Assembly (NCBI GenBank): GCA_944322345.1
Contig: CALUOO010000009.1
Location: forward strand, 1 to 64,000
DNA from: an uncultured Bacteroides sp.
Lineage (GTDB): Bacteria; Bacteroidota; Bacteroidia; Bacteroidales; Bacteroidaceae
DNA: 64,000 bases
Direction: 5' to 3'
Shown: positions 37,518 through 46,390 of the stretch, in pieces
Numbering within the stretch: the first letter of the stretch is position 1
How the letters are laid out: each line of letters opens with the position of its first letter
The notes under the pieces: model-generated
What the model saw: only the letters and a program-made list of their open reading frames with translations
Databases searched by the model: none
Told to the model about the DNA's origin: nothing
Made by a program: the position numbers and the translations under genes

Positions 37518-37664
37518 GTGGAAAGTTTAATATGTATAATAGAAGAGGATAAATGCCGGCAATTTCGAAGAGAACTTGAATGCGAACTGCATGAATTGAA
37601 AGAGGCTGCACTACTATGTGATGCTATTGCTGAAAAATATATGGATTCAGAATCCGTAATTTAG
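37518..37664 (+). CDS. Small hypothetical ORF or gene remnant
   Basis: A 48-residue GTG-started frame ends at 37664 and includes CRQFRRELECELHELKEAAL, a charged amphipathic helix with codon use that looks real. There is no good start codon or family match. It may be the tail of a decayed gene. It sits directly after the GTGATACG array. Confidence 0.3.
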   Translation: MESLICIIEEDKCRQFRRELECELHELKEAALLCDAIAEKYMDSESVI

Positions 37665-37710
37665 GTAATATAATCAGGAATATTCATACGTCATGATTCT
37701 ATAAATTGGC

Positions 37711-37718
37711 TATTTTTG
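37711..37718 (+). promoter_or_regulatory. -7 promoter element for the flavoprotein gene
   Basis: TATTTTTG matches TAnnTTTG and lies 24 bp before the ATG. Confidence 0.5.
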
Positions 37719-37742
37719 CGTAAATTTTAGTATGAAAATCTT

Positions 37743-38282
37743 ATGGCAAAAAAAGTATTGATTCTTTCTTCTACTCCCCGTAAGGGAGGAAATTCAGACA
37801 GATTGTGTGATGAGTTTATGAAAGGGGCTCAGGCTTCCGGCAACAGTGTTGAGAAAATTCTGTTGAGAGAAAAAAATATTCATTATTGCACAGGTTGCAG
37901 TGTATGCAGCATGTTTGGGAAACCCTGTCCGCAAAAAGACGATGCCGCTTCTATTATAGAAAAAATGATAGAGGCCGATGTGATAGTCATGGCAACTCCA
38001 GTTTATTTCTATACAATGAGTGCCCAGATGAAGACGTTGATCGACCGTTGCTGTGCCCGTTATTTGGAGATAAAGAATAAGGAATTCTATTTTATTGTAG
38101 CTGCAGCCGAAGATGATATCCCGATGATGAAACGTACGATTGATGGTTTTCAAGGATTTTTGGATTGCCTTGAAGGAGCTACAGTAAAAGGAGTTGTTTA
38201 TGGCGTAGGTGCATGGAAGATAGGCGAGATTGAAGGAAAGCCATCTATGGCAGAGGCGTATGATATGGGATGTAAGGCTTGA
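37743..38282 (+). CDS. Flavodoxin-family NAD(P)H-dependent oxidoreductase (iron-sulfur flavoprotein-like)
   Basis: The 179-residue protein has the FMN phosphate loop SSTPRKGGNSD at 9-19 and a compact cysteine motif (Cys49, Cys52, Cys55, Cys62) like that of iron-sulfur flavoproteins of anaerobes. Later segments (ATPVYFYTMSAQMKTLIDR) fit the flavin-binding fold. Such proteins carry electrons or reduce quinones and nitro compounds. The true electron partner is unknown. It is a single-gene unit with its own -7 element. Confidence 0.88.
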   Translation: MAKKVLILSSTPRKGGNSDRLCDEFMKGAQASGNSVEKILLREKNIHYCTGCSVCSMFGKPCPQKDDAASIIEKMIEADVIVMATPVYFYTMSAQMKTLIDRCCARYLEIKNKEFYFIVAAAEDDIPMMKRTIDGFQGFLDCLEGATVKGVVYGVGAWKIGEIEGKPSMAEAYDMGCKA

Positions 38283-38406
38283 GCCGTTAAGTTCTTGAGT
38301 TCCTTGAGCCTGAAGGTTTGTTTTTTTTGAGTGAATTTAACCGGGCATGGAAATGTCAGAACTGGAAAATGTGATTAATTTTGCACTGATTTATAATTAA
38401 AAAGTT

Positions 38407-38544
38407 ATATTGCGTCGTATTCGAATAGTGATTGCCACGTTGTTTTGGGGGATAATCACAGTGCTTTTTCTTGATTTTACCGGGACGTTACACGCTTGGT
38501 TTGGCTGGATGGCAAAGATACAGCGCCGCATTGCCCTCAGATGA
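38407..38544 (+). pseudogene. Truncated start of a 4Fe-4S membrane protein
   Basis: A frame at 38410 reads LRRIRIVIATLFWG and then LFLDFTGTLHAWFGWMAKIQ, the N-terminal membrane segment of a Bacteroides 4Fe-4S binding protein of the NosR/NapH kind (family recall, not a search). The codon where ATG is expected (38407) is ATA. The frame ends after about 44 residues at TGA 38544, just past a junction with other sequence. The cysteine motifs and all later segments are gone. Confidence 0.6.
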
Positions 38545-38612
38545 TTGATATCCCTAAGGAACTGCATCGTATAGACGGATTTGTAGAACACTTGAAACAA
38601 GGCACATTATGA
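38526..38612 (+). pseudogene. C-terminal remnant of a 4Fe-4S aldo/keto reductase
   Basis: In another frame the sequence PHCPQMIDIPKELHRIDGFV continues to a stop at 38610-38612. The HCPQ and IP-helix pattern is the extreme C-terminus of Fe-S-containing aldo/keto reductases (family recall). No start or main body is present. Its stop codon overlaps the ATG of the DUF1893 gene, showing that the downstream gene kept its original spacing from this partner. Confidence 0.6.
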
Positions 38613-39028
38613 TGGAAAATCTGGTAACGTTGTTACACGATGGAAATTATTCCTGTGTGATTGCCAACAACGGCATTACGCGTACATTTACCCAACGGGG
38701 GGTAGCCGACCTTTATGACCTGTTGGTCGATGAACCGGCTTTCCTGCACGGTGCATTGATTGCCGACAAGGTGGTAGGCAAGGGAGCGGCAGCTTTGATG
38801 ATTCTTGGAGGAGTAAAAGAATTGTACACAGATGTCATAAGTACAAAGGCTTTAAAGCTGTTCGAAGGGGCTTCGGTAAAAGTAAGCTTCGGCAAAGAAG
38901 TCCCTTTCATTTGGAATCGCGATCATACAGGACACTGTCCTGTTGAGACATTGTGCAGCGATATTGATTCGGCGGCTGATATTTTCCCTTTGATTCGTCA
39001 GTTTATTCAGAATGTCAAAGGCAAATGA
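38609..39028 (+). CDS. DUF1893 protein
   Basis: The 139-residue protein starts MMENLVTLLHDGNYSCVIAN and has the family segment VVGKGAAALMILGGVKELYTDVIST. DUF1893 proteins resemble cytidine-deaminase-like folds but have no proven activity. Either the ATG at 38609 or that at 38612 may be used. It lies directly after the aldo/keto reductase remnant with overlapping stop and start codons, so it was probably the third gene of an operon with the two broken genes and may now be expressed poorly. Confidence 0.82.
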   Translation: MMENLVTLLHDGNYSCVIANNGITRTFTQRGVADLYDLLVDEPAFLHGALIADKVVGKGAAALMILGGVKELYTDVISTKALKLFEGASVKVSFGKEVPFIWNRDHTGHCPVETLCSDIDSAADIFPLIRQFIQNVKGK

Positions 39029-39201
39029 CTGTCTTGAGATTTGCTTTATCGGTGTTTTATTTGTGAATAGTGTGTTTTGATGTGACGAACAGGTTGTGAT
39101 TAAGTGACTTATAGGGAGACTTATGGTGATATAACAGAGAATGGATTCCTGAATGATAAATAAAAGTATGGAAATCTTTTCTCTTTCATTAAGAAAAGTA
39201 T

Positions 39202-39447
39202 TACATTTGCCACGTTTTAGTACTCTGTCCGGTCCTCTATGAACGTTGGGTTCTTATATGGAGGTAAGTCAGAAAGGCTGAATCCTTAAGAGATGCGCTA
39301 CTGATTCATAAACAATTCCGTTTATGGGTGTCAGGGCGCTTTTTTCTTTTAAGAACATTTGTGTTGAATCACAAAACTAAATATTTACGAGCCCAAGGCT
39401 CATAATTTTAAAAAACAGAACTCAAAAAACGGGGATGGTGTAAACTG
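39202..39447 (+). promoter_or_regulatory. Capsule operon promoter and structured 5' leader
   Basis: TACATTTG at 39202-39209 fits the -7 consensus; the -33 region is weak. A leader of about 230 nt follows before UpxY. It contains several hairpins: CATAAAC/GTTTATG with a 6-base loop at about 39306-39325, then a T-rich stretch at 39340-39350; TTTGTG/CACAAA at about 39358-39375; and GAGCC/GGCTC at about 39390-39402. In B. fragilis, UpxY proteins prevent premature termination in such leaders. I see no inverted repeats flanking the promoter, so I find no sign that it inverts. Confidence 0.5.
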
Positions 39448-40008
39448 ATGAATGAATCTGACAATAACCGGCAAATCGAAAGCAGACGGGTATGGTATGC
39501 CGTGCAGACTTTTTATTGTAAAGAAGAACATTTGGGGAATTATTTCAGAGAAAAAGGAATAAACTATTTCATACCGATGCGTTATACCGAGCATGAAACG
39601 CTTGATGGAAAGAAGCATCGGAAACTGACTCCTGCTGTTCACAATCTGTTGTTTATCGAAAAGACTTTCACGGAGAAAGAGTTTATGGGAAGAGTTGAAG
39701 ACTGCCCCATACCTTTTATCGTGGTGCGCGATCGTACAACACGCCGTTGCTACGAAATACCCGACAGGGAAATGCTTGAATTTCGTGCGGTATGCGACCC
39801 CAATTATAAAGGCACTCTTTATGTCGATACAACTACTGCCGAAGCCCGCCCCGGGCAGAAAGTCCGTGTCATTCGTGGTCCCTTTGCCGGACTGGAAGGA
39901 AAACTCACCCAATACAAGAAAAGCTATTATGTAGTTGTTACACTGGCTACTGTCGGTGTCATGCTTCACATTCCCAAGTGGTATTGTGAAAAGTTAAATG
40001 AAGACTGA
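39448..40008 (+). CDS. upxY: UpxY-family transcription antiterminator
   Basis: UpxY proteins are NusG-like factors that let RNA polymerase pass terminators in their own capsule operon leader. The 186-residue protein has the NusG N-terminal domain (about 14-110, VWYAVQTFYCKEEHLGNYF) and a KOW segment near 130-160 (ARPGQKVRVIRGPFAGLEG). It is the first gene of the locus. UpxZ, the partner that often follows it in B. fragilis and blocks rival capsule loci, is missing; the next gene is already the export protein. Confidence 0.92.
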   Translation: MNESDNNRQIESRRVWYAVQTFYCKEEHLGNYFREKGINYFIPMRYTEHETLDGKKHRKLTPAVHNLLFIEKTFTEKEFMGRVEDCPIPFIVVRDRTTRRCYEIPDREMLEFRAVCDPNYKGTLYVDTTTAEARPGQKVRVIRGPFAGLEGKLTQYKKSYYVVVTLATVGVMLHIPKWYCEKLNED

Positions 40009-40014
40009 GTGTTT

Positions 40015-40160
40015 GGCTTGTAAGTTTTTAAGTTTGTAAGTTTATGAGTTTTTAAGTTTATGAGTTTGTGAGTTCGCAAGTTCATAAGCTAATTTCGCAT
40101 AGTTACGTATTGCTTTACTTTTAACTCACAAACTCATAAACTTACAAACTCAAAAGCCCA
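40015..40160. repeat. AGTTTATGAGTTT-type repeats and 21-bp inverted repeat between upxY and the export gene
   Basis: Short repeats of AAGTTTxTxAGTTT run from 40020 to 40080. The segment at 40054-40074 is a perfect 21-bp reverse complement of 40123-40143, with a 48-base loop; flanking bases extend partial pairing. In RNA this would be a long hairpin within the capsule transcript. It may slow polymerase, protect the message or simply be a repeat element. Confidence 0.7.
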
Positions 40161-40205
40161 AACCCATCTCTTGAGGCGACTCTCTATACTTGTCAATTAA
40201 TAGAT

Positions 40206-42620
40206 ATGCAAATGAAAAGAATAATCACTCCTTTTTTATTTGCTCTGTTGTTGTGCATTCCTTCTGCACTGCAGGCTCAATCTATGAGCGATCAGCAAGT
40301 GCTGGAATATGTGAAGGAAGGACTTAAACAGGGTAAAGAACAGAAACAGTTGGCTGCCGAACTGGCACGCAAAGGTGTTACCAAAGAACAGGCAATGCGT
40401 GTCAAAGAACTTTACGAAAAACAGAATGGTGTAGATGCTGAAAATGCTTCCGGAACGGAGCTTAATGAGTCACGTCTTCGCGAAGAGATGAAAGAGAATA
40501 CTTCCGATATGCTGGAAGACCAGCCTACCACGGAAGATCTGGCACGCGAGAACGAGGTGTTCGGACGCAACATTTTCAATACCAAAAATCTGACATTCGA
40601 GCCCAGTGTCAACATTGCCACTCCCTCCAATTATCGGCTGGGGCCGGGTGATGAGGTGATTATTGATATCTGGGGGGCCAGCCAGAACACCATCCGTCAG
40701 CAGATTTCTCCGGACGGAACAATCAATATTCAGAAAATCGGTCCTGTCTATCTGAATGGGCTTACCGTGAGCGAGGCAAACGATTACTTGAAAAAATCGC
40801 TCAACAAAATCTATAACGGACTGAACAATACGGACGACCCGTCGTCGGACATCCGTCTGACGCTGGGTAACACGCGTACCATTCAGATTAATGTGATGGG
40901 CGAGGTTGTGCAGCCGGGAACTTATGCCCTTTCCGCTTTCTCTACAGTCTTTCATGCACTCTATCGTGCCGGAGGAGTCAGCGAAATAGGTAGTCTGCGT
41001 GATGTGCAGCTGGTGCGCGGTGGCAGCAAGATTGCTACCATCGATGTATACGATTTCATCATGAAGGGGCAGACAGGTGACGACATCCGTCTGCAGGAGG
41101 GTGATGTGGTTATTGTGCCGGCTTACGAGATGCTTGTCAAGGTCAGTGGCAAGGTGAAGCGTCCCATGCGTTTCGAGATGAAGAAAGACGAGACTCTTTC
41201 CACCCTGCTCCGTTATGCCGGCGGGTTTGATGCTGATGCCTATACCCGTTCCTTGCGTATCGTCCGCCAGAACGGAGAAGAGTACGAAGTGAATACGGTG
41301 AAGGAGATGGACTATAGCATCTACAAGATGCGTAACGGTGATGTTGTTACTGCCGAAGCTATTCTCAACCGCTTTACCAACAAACTCGAAGTTCGTGGTG
41401 CAGTCTACCGTCCCGGCATCTATCAGTTGAGCGGCGAATTGAACACGGTGCGCGATCTGGTCAATACGGCACAGGGACTTACCGGCGATGCGTTTCTCAA
41501 CCGTTCCGTACTCTATCGCCAGCGTGAAGACCTGACTACCGAAGTGATTCCCGTAGATGTAAAAGCCATTATGGACGGACGTTCGCCCAATATTGCACTG
41601 GTGAAGAACGATATACTTTATATACCCAGCATTCACGACCTTTCCGATCTGGGCAATGTTACCATCCATGGCGAGGTGGCACGCCCCGATTCCTATCCGT
41701 ATGCCGACAATATGACACTGGAAGACCTCATTATCCAGTCCGGCGGTCTGCTCGAGGCTGCTTCTACGGTTCGTGTCGATGTGGCACGCCGCATCAAAGA
41801 TCCTAAAAGCACGACAGCCAGCGACACCATCGGCCAGATGTTCTCTTTCTCGCTGAAAGACGGCTTTGTGGTCGACGGACAGCCCGGCTTTATGCTGCAG
41901 CCTTATGACGAAGTGTATGTCCGCCGCAGTCCGGGCTATCAGCCGCAGCAGAACGTACATATCTCCGGCGAGATTCTGTTCGATGGCACCTATGCCCTTA
42001 CCAACAAGGAAGAGCGCCTGTCCGATCTGGTGGCAAAAGCCGGTGGAGCTACCGCTTATGCCTATCTGCGCGGTGCCAAGCTGACCCGCAAGGCAAACCC
42101 CGAAGAGAAGAAACGCATGGAGGATGTCATCCGCCTGATGCGCAGGCAGCTGGGTGAGACAATGATTGATTCGTTGGGCATCCGTGTTGAGGATTCCTTC
42201 ACAGTAGGCATCGATCTGGAGGCAGCTCTCCGCCATCCGAAGGGTGATGCCGATCTGGTGTTGCGCGAAGGCGATGTAATCTCTATCCCCACGAACACCA
42301 ATACAGTCAAAATCAATGGTGCTGTCATGGTTCCCAATACCGTTTCTTATATAGCGGGCGAGGACCTCGACTATTATCTCAATCAGGCAGGTGGCTATTC
42401 CGATAACGCCAGGAAGAGTAAGAAGTTCATTGTCTATATGAACGGACAGGTCACCAAGGTGAAAGGTAGCGGGCGCAAGCAGATAGAACCCGGATGTGAA
42501 ATCATCGTTCCTGCAAAAGAGAAGAAGCGTGTCAACATGGGTGAGATCCTTGGTTTTGCCACCTCGTTCAGCTCGTTGGGCGTAATGATAGCCTCTATTG
42601 CTAACCTGATAAAAAACTGA
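40206..42620 (+). CDS. SLBB-domain polysaccharide export protein (Wza-like)
   Basis: The 804-residue protein has a signal peptide after the second ATG at 40212 (cleavage near LQAQS). A helical Gln/Lys/Glu segment follows, then a Poly_export domain (near 135-225, RLGPGDEVIIDIWG) and a series of SLBB beta-grasp domains (IHGEVARPDSYPYADNM and similar, about 230-760). It ends in a hydrophobic segment. It is much longer than E. coli Wza (about 380 residues), as usual in Bacteroides. It would form the outer membrane or periplasmic channel for the capsule. Confidence 0.93.
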   Translation: MQMKRIITPFLFALLLCIPSALQAQSMSDQQVLEYVKEGLKQGKEQKQLAAELARKGVTKEQAMRVKELYEKQNGVDAENASGTELNESRLREEMKENTSDMLEDQPTTEDLARENEVFGRNIFNTKNLTFEPSVNIATPSNYRLGPGDEVIIDIWGASQNTIRQQISPDGTINIQKIGPVYLNGLTVSEANDYLKKSLNKIYNGLNNTDDPSSDIRLTLGNTRTIQINVMGEVVQPGTYALSAFSTVFHALYRAGGVSEIGSLRDVQLVRGGSKIATIDVYDFIMKGQTGDDIRLQEGDVVIVPAYEMLVKVSGKVKRPMRFEMKKDETLSTLLRYAGGFDADAYTRSLRIVRQNGEEYEVNTVKEMDYSIYKMRNGDVVTAEAILNRFTNKLEVRGAVYRPGIYQLSGELNTVRDLVNTAQGLTGDAFLNRSVLYRQREDLTTEVIPVDVKAIMDGRSPNIALVKNDILYIPSIHDLSDLGNVTIHGEVARPDSYPYADNMTLEDLIIQSGGLLEAASTVRVDVARRIKDPKSTTASDTIGQMFSFSLKDGFVVDGQPGFMLQPYDEVYVRRSPGYQPQQNVHISGEILFDGTYALTNKEERLSDLVAKAGGATAYAYLRGAKLTRKANPEEKKRMEDVIRLMRRQLGETMIDSLGIRVEDSFTVGIDLEAALRHPKGDADLVLREGDVISIPTNTNTVKINGAVMVPNTVSYIAGEDLDYYLNQAGGYSDNARKSKKFIVYMNGQVTKVKGSGRKQIEPGCEIIVPAKEKKRVNMGEILGFATSFSSLGVMIASIANLIKN

Positions 42621-42627
42621 CAGACTG

Positions 42628-43746
42628 ATGAATACAAAAGAGATACAGGAGACGGAAAAAACAGTCCCGACACAGCCGTTGCAGAACGAAGAGGCAGAAA
42701 TCGATCTGCTCGATCTGCTTCGTCGGGTTATCGCCATTCGCCGGACGTTGTATAAGGCCATTGGCGTAGGGGTGCTGCTGGGCATCATTGTCGGACTCAG
42801 CATACCTAAGAAGTATGCAGTCAGTGTCACCCTTTCACCGGAGATGGGAGATAACAAAAGCAACAGCCTCTCCAGCATGGCTGCCTCCTTTTTGGGCGGT
42901 GGTGCTGCCATGTCGGATGGAGTGGATGCCCTCAACGCTTCTCTCTCTTCTGATATTGTCGCTTCCACCCCTTTTCTGATGGAATTGCTCAGGATGGATG
43001 TGCCTGCAATGAAGGGAGACAGCATTGTAGCTTTCAGGAACTATCTGGAAGAAGAATCCTCTCCGTGGTGGAGTTACCTGTTGGGAGTACCCGGAAAGGT
43101 AATTGGCGGTATCAAGTCTTTGTTTACCGGTGAAGAAGAGGACGCTGCTCCAAAAGACGAATCTCGCATCATCATGTTGACAAAGAAAGAGTCCGAGAAA
43201 ATCCGTGGGTTAAAAGAAAGTATCACAGCCACTGTTGATAAGAAAACAGCCATAACCAATGTAACGGTTACGCTGCAAAACCCCAAAGTGGCTGCCGTTG
43301 TTGCCGATTCGGTTGTGCATAAGTTGCAGGAACACATCATCAACTACCGCACTTCCAAAGCGAAAGAAGACTGTGCTTATCTGGAAAAGCTTTTCGAAGA
43401 GCGCCGTCAGGAGTATTATTCAGCCCAGAAAAAATATGCCGACTATGTGGATACCCACGACGATTTGATTCTTCAGAGTGTCCGTGCCGAACAGGAGCGC
43501 TTGCAGAACGATATGAGTCTTGCCTATCAGGTCTATAGCCAGGTGGCAAACCAGCTGCAGGTGGCACGTGCCAAGGTGCAGGAGGAAAAACCCGTGTTTG
43601 CGGTGGTCGAGCCGGCTGTGGTGCCTCTGTTACCTTCTGGTGCAGGAACAACGATGTATATCATCGGATTTGTATTTCTGTCGGTGGCAGGTGTCATTGT
43701 CTGGGAACTGTTTGGGAAAAGTGTGTGGAAGAGTGTGAGGGGATAG
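42628..43746 (+). CDS. Wzz-type chain length regulator
   Basis: The 372-residue inner-membrane protein has two membrane segments (about 38-56 and 345-362) around a periplasmic coiled-coil region, and the proline-rich segment before TM2 (FAVVEPAVVPLLPSG) that marks the Wzz family. It controls the length of Wzy-polymerised glycan. No tyrosine kinase domain is fused. It starts 8 bp after the export gene. Confidence 0.92.
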   Translation: MNTKEIQETEKTVPTQPLQNEEAEIDLLDLLRRVIAIRRTLYKAIGVGVLLGIIVGLSIPKKYAVSVTLSPEMGDNKSNSLSSMAASFLGGGAAMSDGVDALNASLSSDIVASTPFLMELLRMDVPAMKGDSIVAFRNYLEEESSPWWSYLLGVPGKVIGGIKSLFTGEEEDAAPKDESRIIMLTKKESEKIRGLKESITATVDKKTAITNVTVTLQNPKVAAVVADSVVHKLQEHIINYRTSKAKEDCAYLEKLFEERRQEYYSAQKKYADYVDTHDDLILQSVRAEQERLQNDMSLAYQVYSQVANQLQVARAKVQEEKPVFAVVEPAVVPLLPSGAGTTMYIIGFVFLSVAGVIVWELFGKSVWKSVRG

Positions 43747-43814
43747 CGGCAAAAAACAGATAACCCCATTTGCTTTTTTAGTTAGGTCGTTGCTATTGTA
43801 AGAGTGATTTAGCA

Positions 43815-45248
43815 ATGTCTGAATCTTTAAAACATAAGACCGTCAAAGGTGTAGTCTGGAGCAGTGTGGAACGCTTCTCCGTACAGGGCGTCCAGTTTCT
43901 TGTCATGATAGTCATGGCACGTCTGCTGACTCCGAAGGACTACGGGCTTGTCGGTATGCTTACTATTTTCATCGCCGTAGCCCAGTCATTGATAGACAGC
44001 GGTTTCTCGCAGGCATTAATCCGTAAGCAGCACCGGACGGAGACCGACAACTCCACTGTTTTTTATTTCAATGTGGTGGTAGGGCTGTTACTGTATGCCA
44101 TCTTCTATATCTCTGCTCCTTGGGTAGCGAGGTTCTACGACAGCCCCGAACTGACCGCTCTGATGCGTGTGGTCTGCCTGAGCGTGGTGTTCAATTCGCT
44201 TGCCGTGGTGCAGCGTGCCCTGCTGACGGTCGACATCGACTTTAAGACGCAGGCAAAAGCCAGCCTGACGGCTGCCATCATTTCGGGCATTGTGGGCATC
44301 GGCATGGCATACGCCGGGTTCAGCTACTGGTCTATTGCGGCACAGCAGCTGGTCAATTTAGGTCTTAATACTTTGTTGTTGTGGATATTTGCCCGTTGGC
44401 GTCCCTGCCGGACATATTCATGGGCTTCTTTCCGTGAACTGTTTGCTTTCGGTTCCAAGCTGATGGCTTCGGGACTGTTGGATGTGGTTTATCGGAACAT
44501 GTATCTGCTGGTGATAGGCAAGGTGTTTACGGCTTCTTCGTTGGGACATTACACCCGTGCCCAGCAGTTTGCAGAATTTCCATCGTCAAACTTAACGGGT
44601 ATCATGCAGCGTGTCACCTATCCTGTGCTTTGCCAGATACAGGACGATGACGAACGGCTGGCACAGATTTACCGCCGTTTCCTGCGCGTATCCGCTTTTG
44701 TCATATTCCCGCTTCTGACGGGGCTTTCTGCTGTGGCTCAGCCGTTCATCCTGTTGCTGCTGAAAGAACAATGGCTGTTTGCAGCCACCCTGTTACAGAT
44801 TATCTGTTTCTCATTGATGTGGTATCCCATTAATGCCATCAATCTGAATCTGCTTCAGGTGAAGGGACGTTCCGACCTTTTCTTGAAGTTAGAAATCATA
44901 AAAAAACTGTTGGCGGTGGCTGTCCTTTGCATCACTGTCCCGATGGGACTGGTTGCCATGTGTGTAGGGCAGATCTTTTCTTCTATCATAGCTTTGATTA
45001 TCAATACTCACTATACAGGCAAACTGATACAGGTAGGCTTTCTGCATCAGATGCAGGATTTATTGCCAACCTTACTGCTGTCGTTCACCATGTGGGTAGT
45101 GGTTTACTTTACAACAACACTTTGTTCCGACGTACTTCTGCAGTTGGTTGCAGGTGTGCTGGCAGGAATCATTTACTATTTATCCCTTGCTTTCTTCTTC
45201 CGTTTTCCGGAGTTGAATGAAGTGCTTTCTATTGTCTGCCGAAAGTAA
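43815..45248 (+). CDS. Polysaccharide flippase (Wzx, MOP superfamily)
   Basis: The 477-residue protein has 12-14 membrane segments and the WzxC-like start GVVWSSVERFSVQGVQFLVM with MARLLTPKDYGLVGM. It should move the undecaprenyl-linked repeat unit across the inner membrane. With Wzz and a Wzy candidate in the same operon, the locus uses the Wzx/Wzy route. Confidence 0.92.
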   Translation: MSESLKHKTVKGVVWSSVERFSVQGVQFLVMIVMARLLTPKDYGLVGMLTIFIAVAQSLIDSGFSQALIRKQHRTETDNSTVFYFNVVVGLLLYAIFYISAPWVARFYDSPELTALMRVVCLSVVFNSLAVVQRALLTVDIDFKTQAKASLTAAIISGIVGIGMAYAGFSYWSIAAQQLVNLGLNTLLLWIFARWRPCRTYSWASFRELFAFGSKLMASGLLDVVYRNMYLLVIGKVFTASSLGHYTRAQQFAEFPSSNLTGIMQRVTYPVLCQIQDDDERLAQIYRRFLRVSAFVIFPLLTGLSAVAQPFILLLLKEQWLFAATLLQIICFSLMWYPINAINLNLLQVKGRSDLFLKLEIIKKLLAVAVLCITVPMGLVAMCVGQIFSSIIALIINTHYTGKLIQVGFLHQMQDLLPTLLLSFTMWVVVYFTTTLCSDVLLQLVAGVLAGIIYYLSLAFFFRFPELNEVLSIVCRK

Positions 45249-45273
45249 AATACAGATAAAAACAGATATAAAG

Positions 45274-46386
45274 ATGGAATCAAACAAACAGATAACGGTC
45301 ACCTCTCCGTTATTACCCGATTTGGACGAATTCAACGAACTGTTGAAGGACATTTGGAACCGTAAATGGATAACCAACAACGGTCATTATCATCAGGAAC
45401 TGGAAAAGGCATTGTGCGAGTATCTGAAAGTGCCATACATCAGCCTGTTTACCAACGGTACGTTGCCGTTGATTACCGCCTTGCAGGCACTCCGCATTAC
45501 GGGCGAAGTCATCACCACTCCTTACAGTTTCGTAGCCACCACCCATTCCCTTTGGTGGAACGGCATCAAGCCGGTATTTGTAGATATTGATCCTGCAACC
45601 GGTAACATCGACCCCGACAAGATAGAGGCGGCAATCACCTCGAAAACAACGGCAATCATGCCCGTCCATGTTTATGGAAAGCCCTGTGACGTGAAACGTA
45701 TTCAGGAGATAGCCGATAAATACGGTTTGAAAGTGATTTACGATGCTGCCCATGCTTTCGGTGTGGAGGTGAACGGTGAAAGCATCCTGACGGCTGGCGA
45801 TATGTCCACGTTGAGTTTCCATGCCACAAAGGTGTACAATACCATCGAAGGCGGTGCATTGGTGATGCACGATGAACAGACGAAGAAACGTATCGACTAC
45901 CTGAAGAATTTCGGCTTTGCAGGCGAAACGGAAGTGGTTGCTCCGGGTATCAACAGCAAGATGGACGAGATGCGTTCCGCTTACGGTCTGTTGAATCTCC
46001 GCCAGGTGGATAAGGCCATTGAGGCTCGTCGTCAGGTAGCTGTAAAATACCGCGAAGCCCTTTGTGATGTTCCGGGTATCTCCTTCTTTGACGACATGCC
46101 GGGGGTGAAGCACAACTATTCCTATTTCCCTGTTTTTGTGGATGCGGAGAAATATGGCATGACACGTGATGAACTTTACTTCAAGATGAAAGAACACGGT
46201 GTGCTGGGTAGAAGATACTTCTATCCGTTGATCAGCACGTTCAGTACTTATCGCGGATTGGAGAGTGCCACGCAGGAGAATCTGCCGAATGCCTACAGGA
46301 TGGCAGACGAAGTGATTTGTTTGCCGATGCATCATGCGTTGAGTGGAGAGGATGTAGAGAGAATAATCAATGAGATAAAAAGATAA
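45274..46386 (+). CDS. DegT/DnrJ-type sugar aminotransferase (first of two)
   Basis: From the ATG at 45274 the enzyme has 370 residues. The PLP lysine is Lys186 in FHATKVYN, with the cofactor Asp157 in YDAAH. The wording (LFTNGTLPLITALQAL, TTPYSFVATTHSLWW) resembles VioA/FdtB-type transaminases of 4-keto-6-deoxyhexoses more than PglE. No dTDP-sugar genes are in the locus, so the keto sugar must come from elsewhere or from the CapE/UngD intermediates. The next gene, a GNAT, would be the natural N-acyltransferase for its amino sugar but is broken. Confidence 0.88.
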   Translation: MESNKQITVTSPLLPDLDEFNELLKDIWNRKWITNNGHYHQELEKALCEYLKVPYISLFTNGTLPLITALQALRITGEVITTPYSFVATTHSLWWNGIKPVFVDIDPATGNIDPDKIEAAITSKTTAIMPVHVYGKPCDVKRIQEIADKYGLKVIYDAAHAFGVEVNGESILTAGDMSTLSFHATKVYNTIEGGALVMHDEQTKKRIDYLKNFGFAGETEVVAPGINSKMDEMRSAYGLLNLRQVDKAIEARRQVAVKYREALCDVPGISFFDDMPGVKHNYSYFPVFVDAEKYGMTRDELYFKMKEHGVLGRRYFYPLISTFSTYRGLESATQENLPNAYRMADEVICLPMHHALSGEDVERIINEIKR

Positions 46387-46390
46387 GAGA

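Noticed and set aside
39029-39447. Invertible capsule promoter
   Set aside because: I looked for 15-30 bp inverted repeats flanking the -7 element and found only short local hairpins.
40470-43025. 851-residue minus-strand frame
   Set aside because: It is antisense to the export and chain-length genes, which have clear domains; His- and Cys-rich composition is that of a shadow frame in GC-richer DNA.
45313-46335. 340-residue minus-strand frame
   Set aside because: Antisense shadow of the aminotransferase gene with its conserved PLP motifs on the plus strand.
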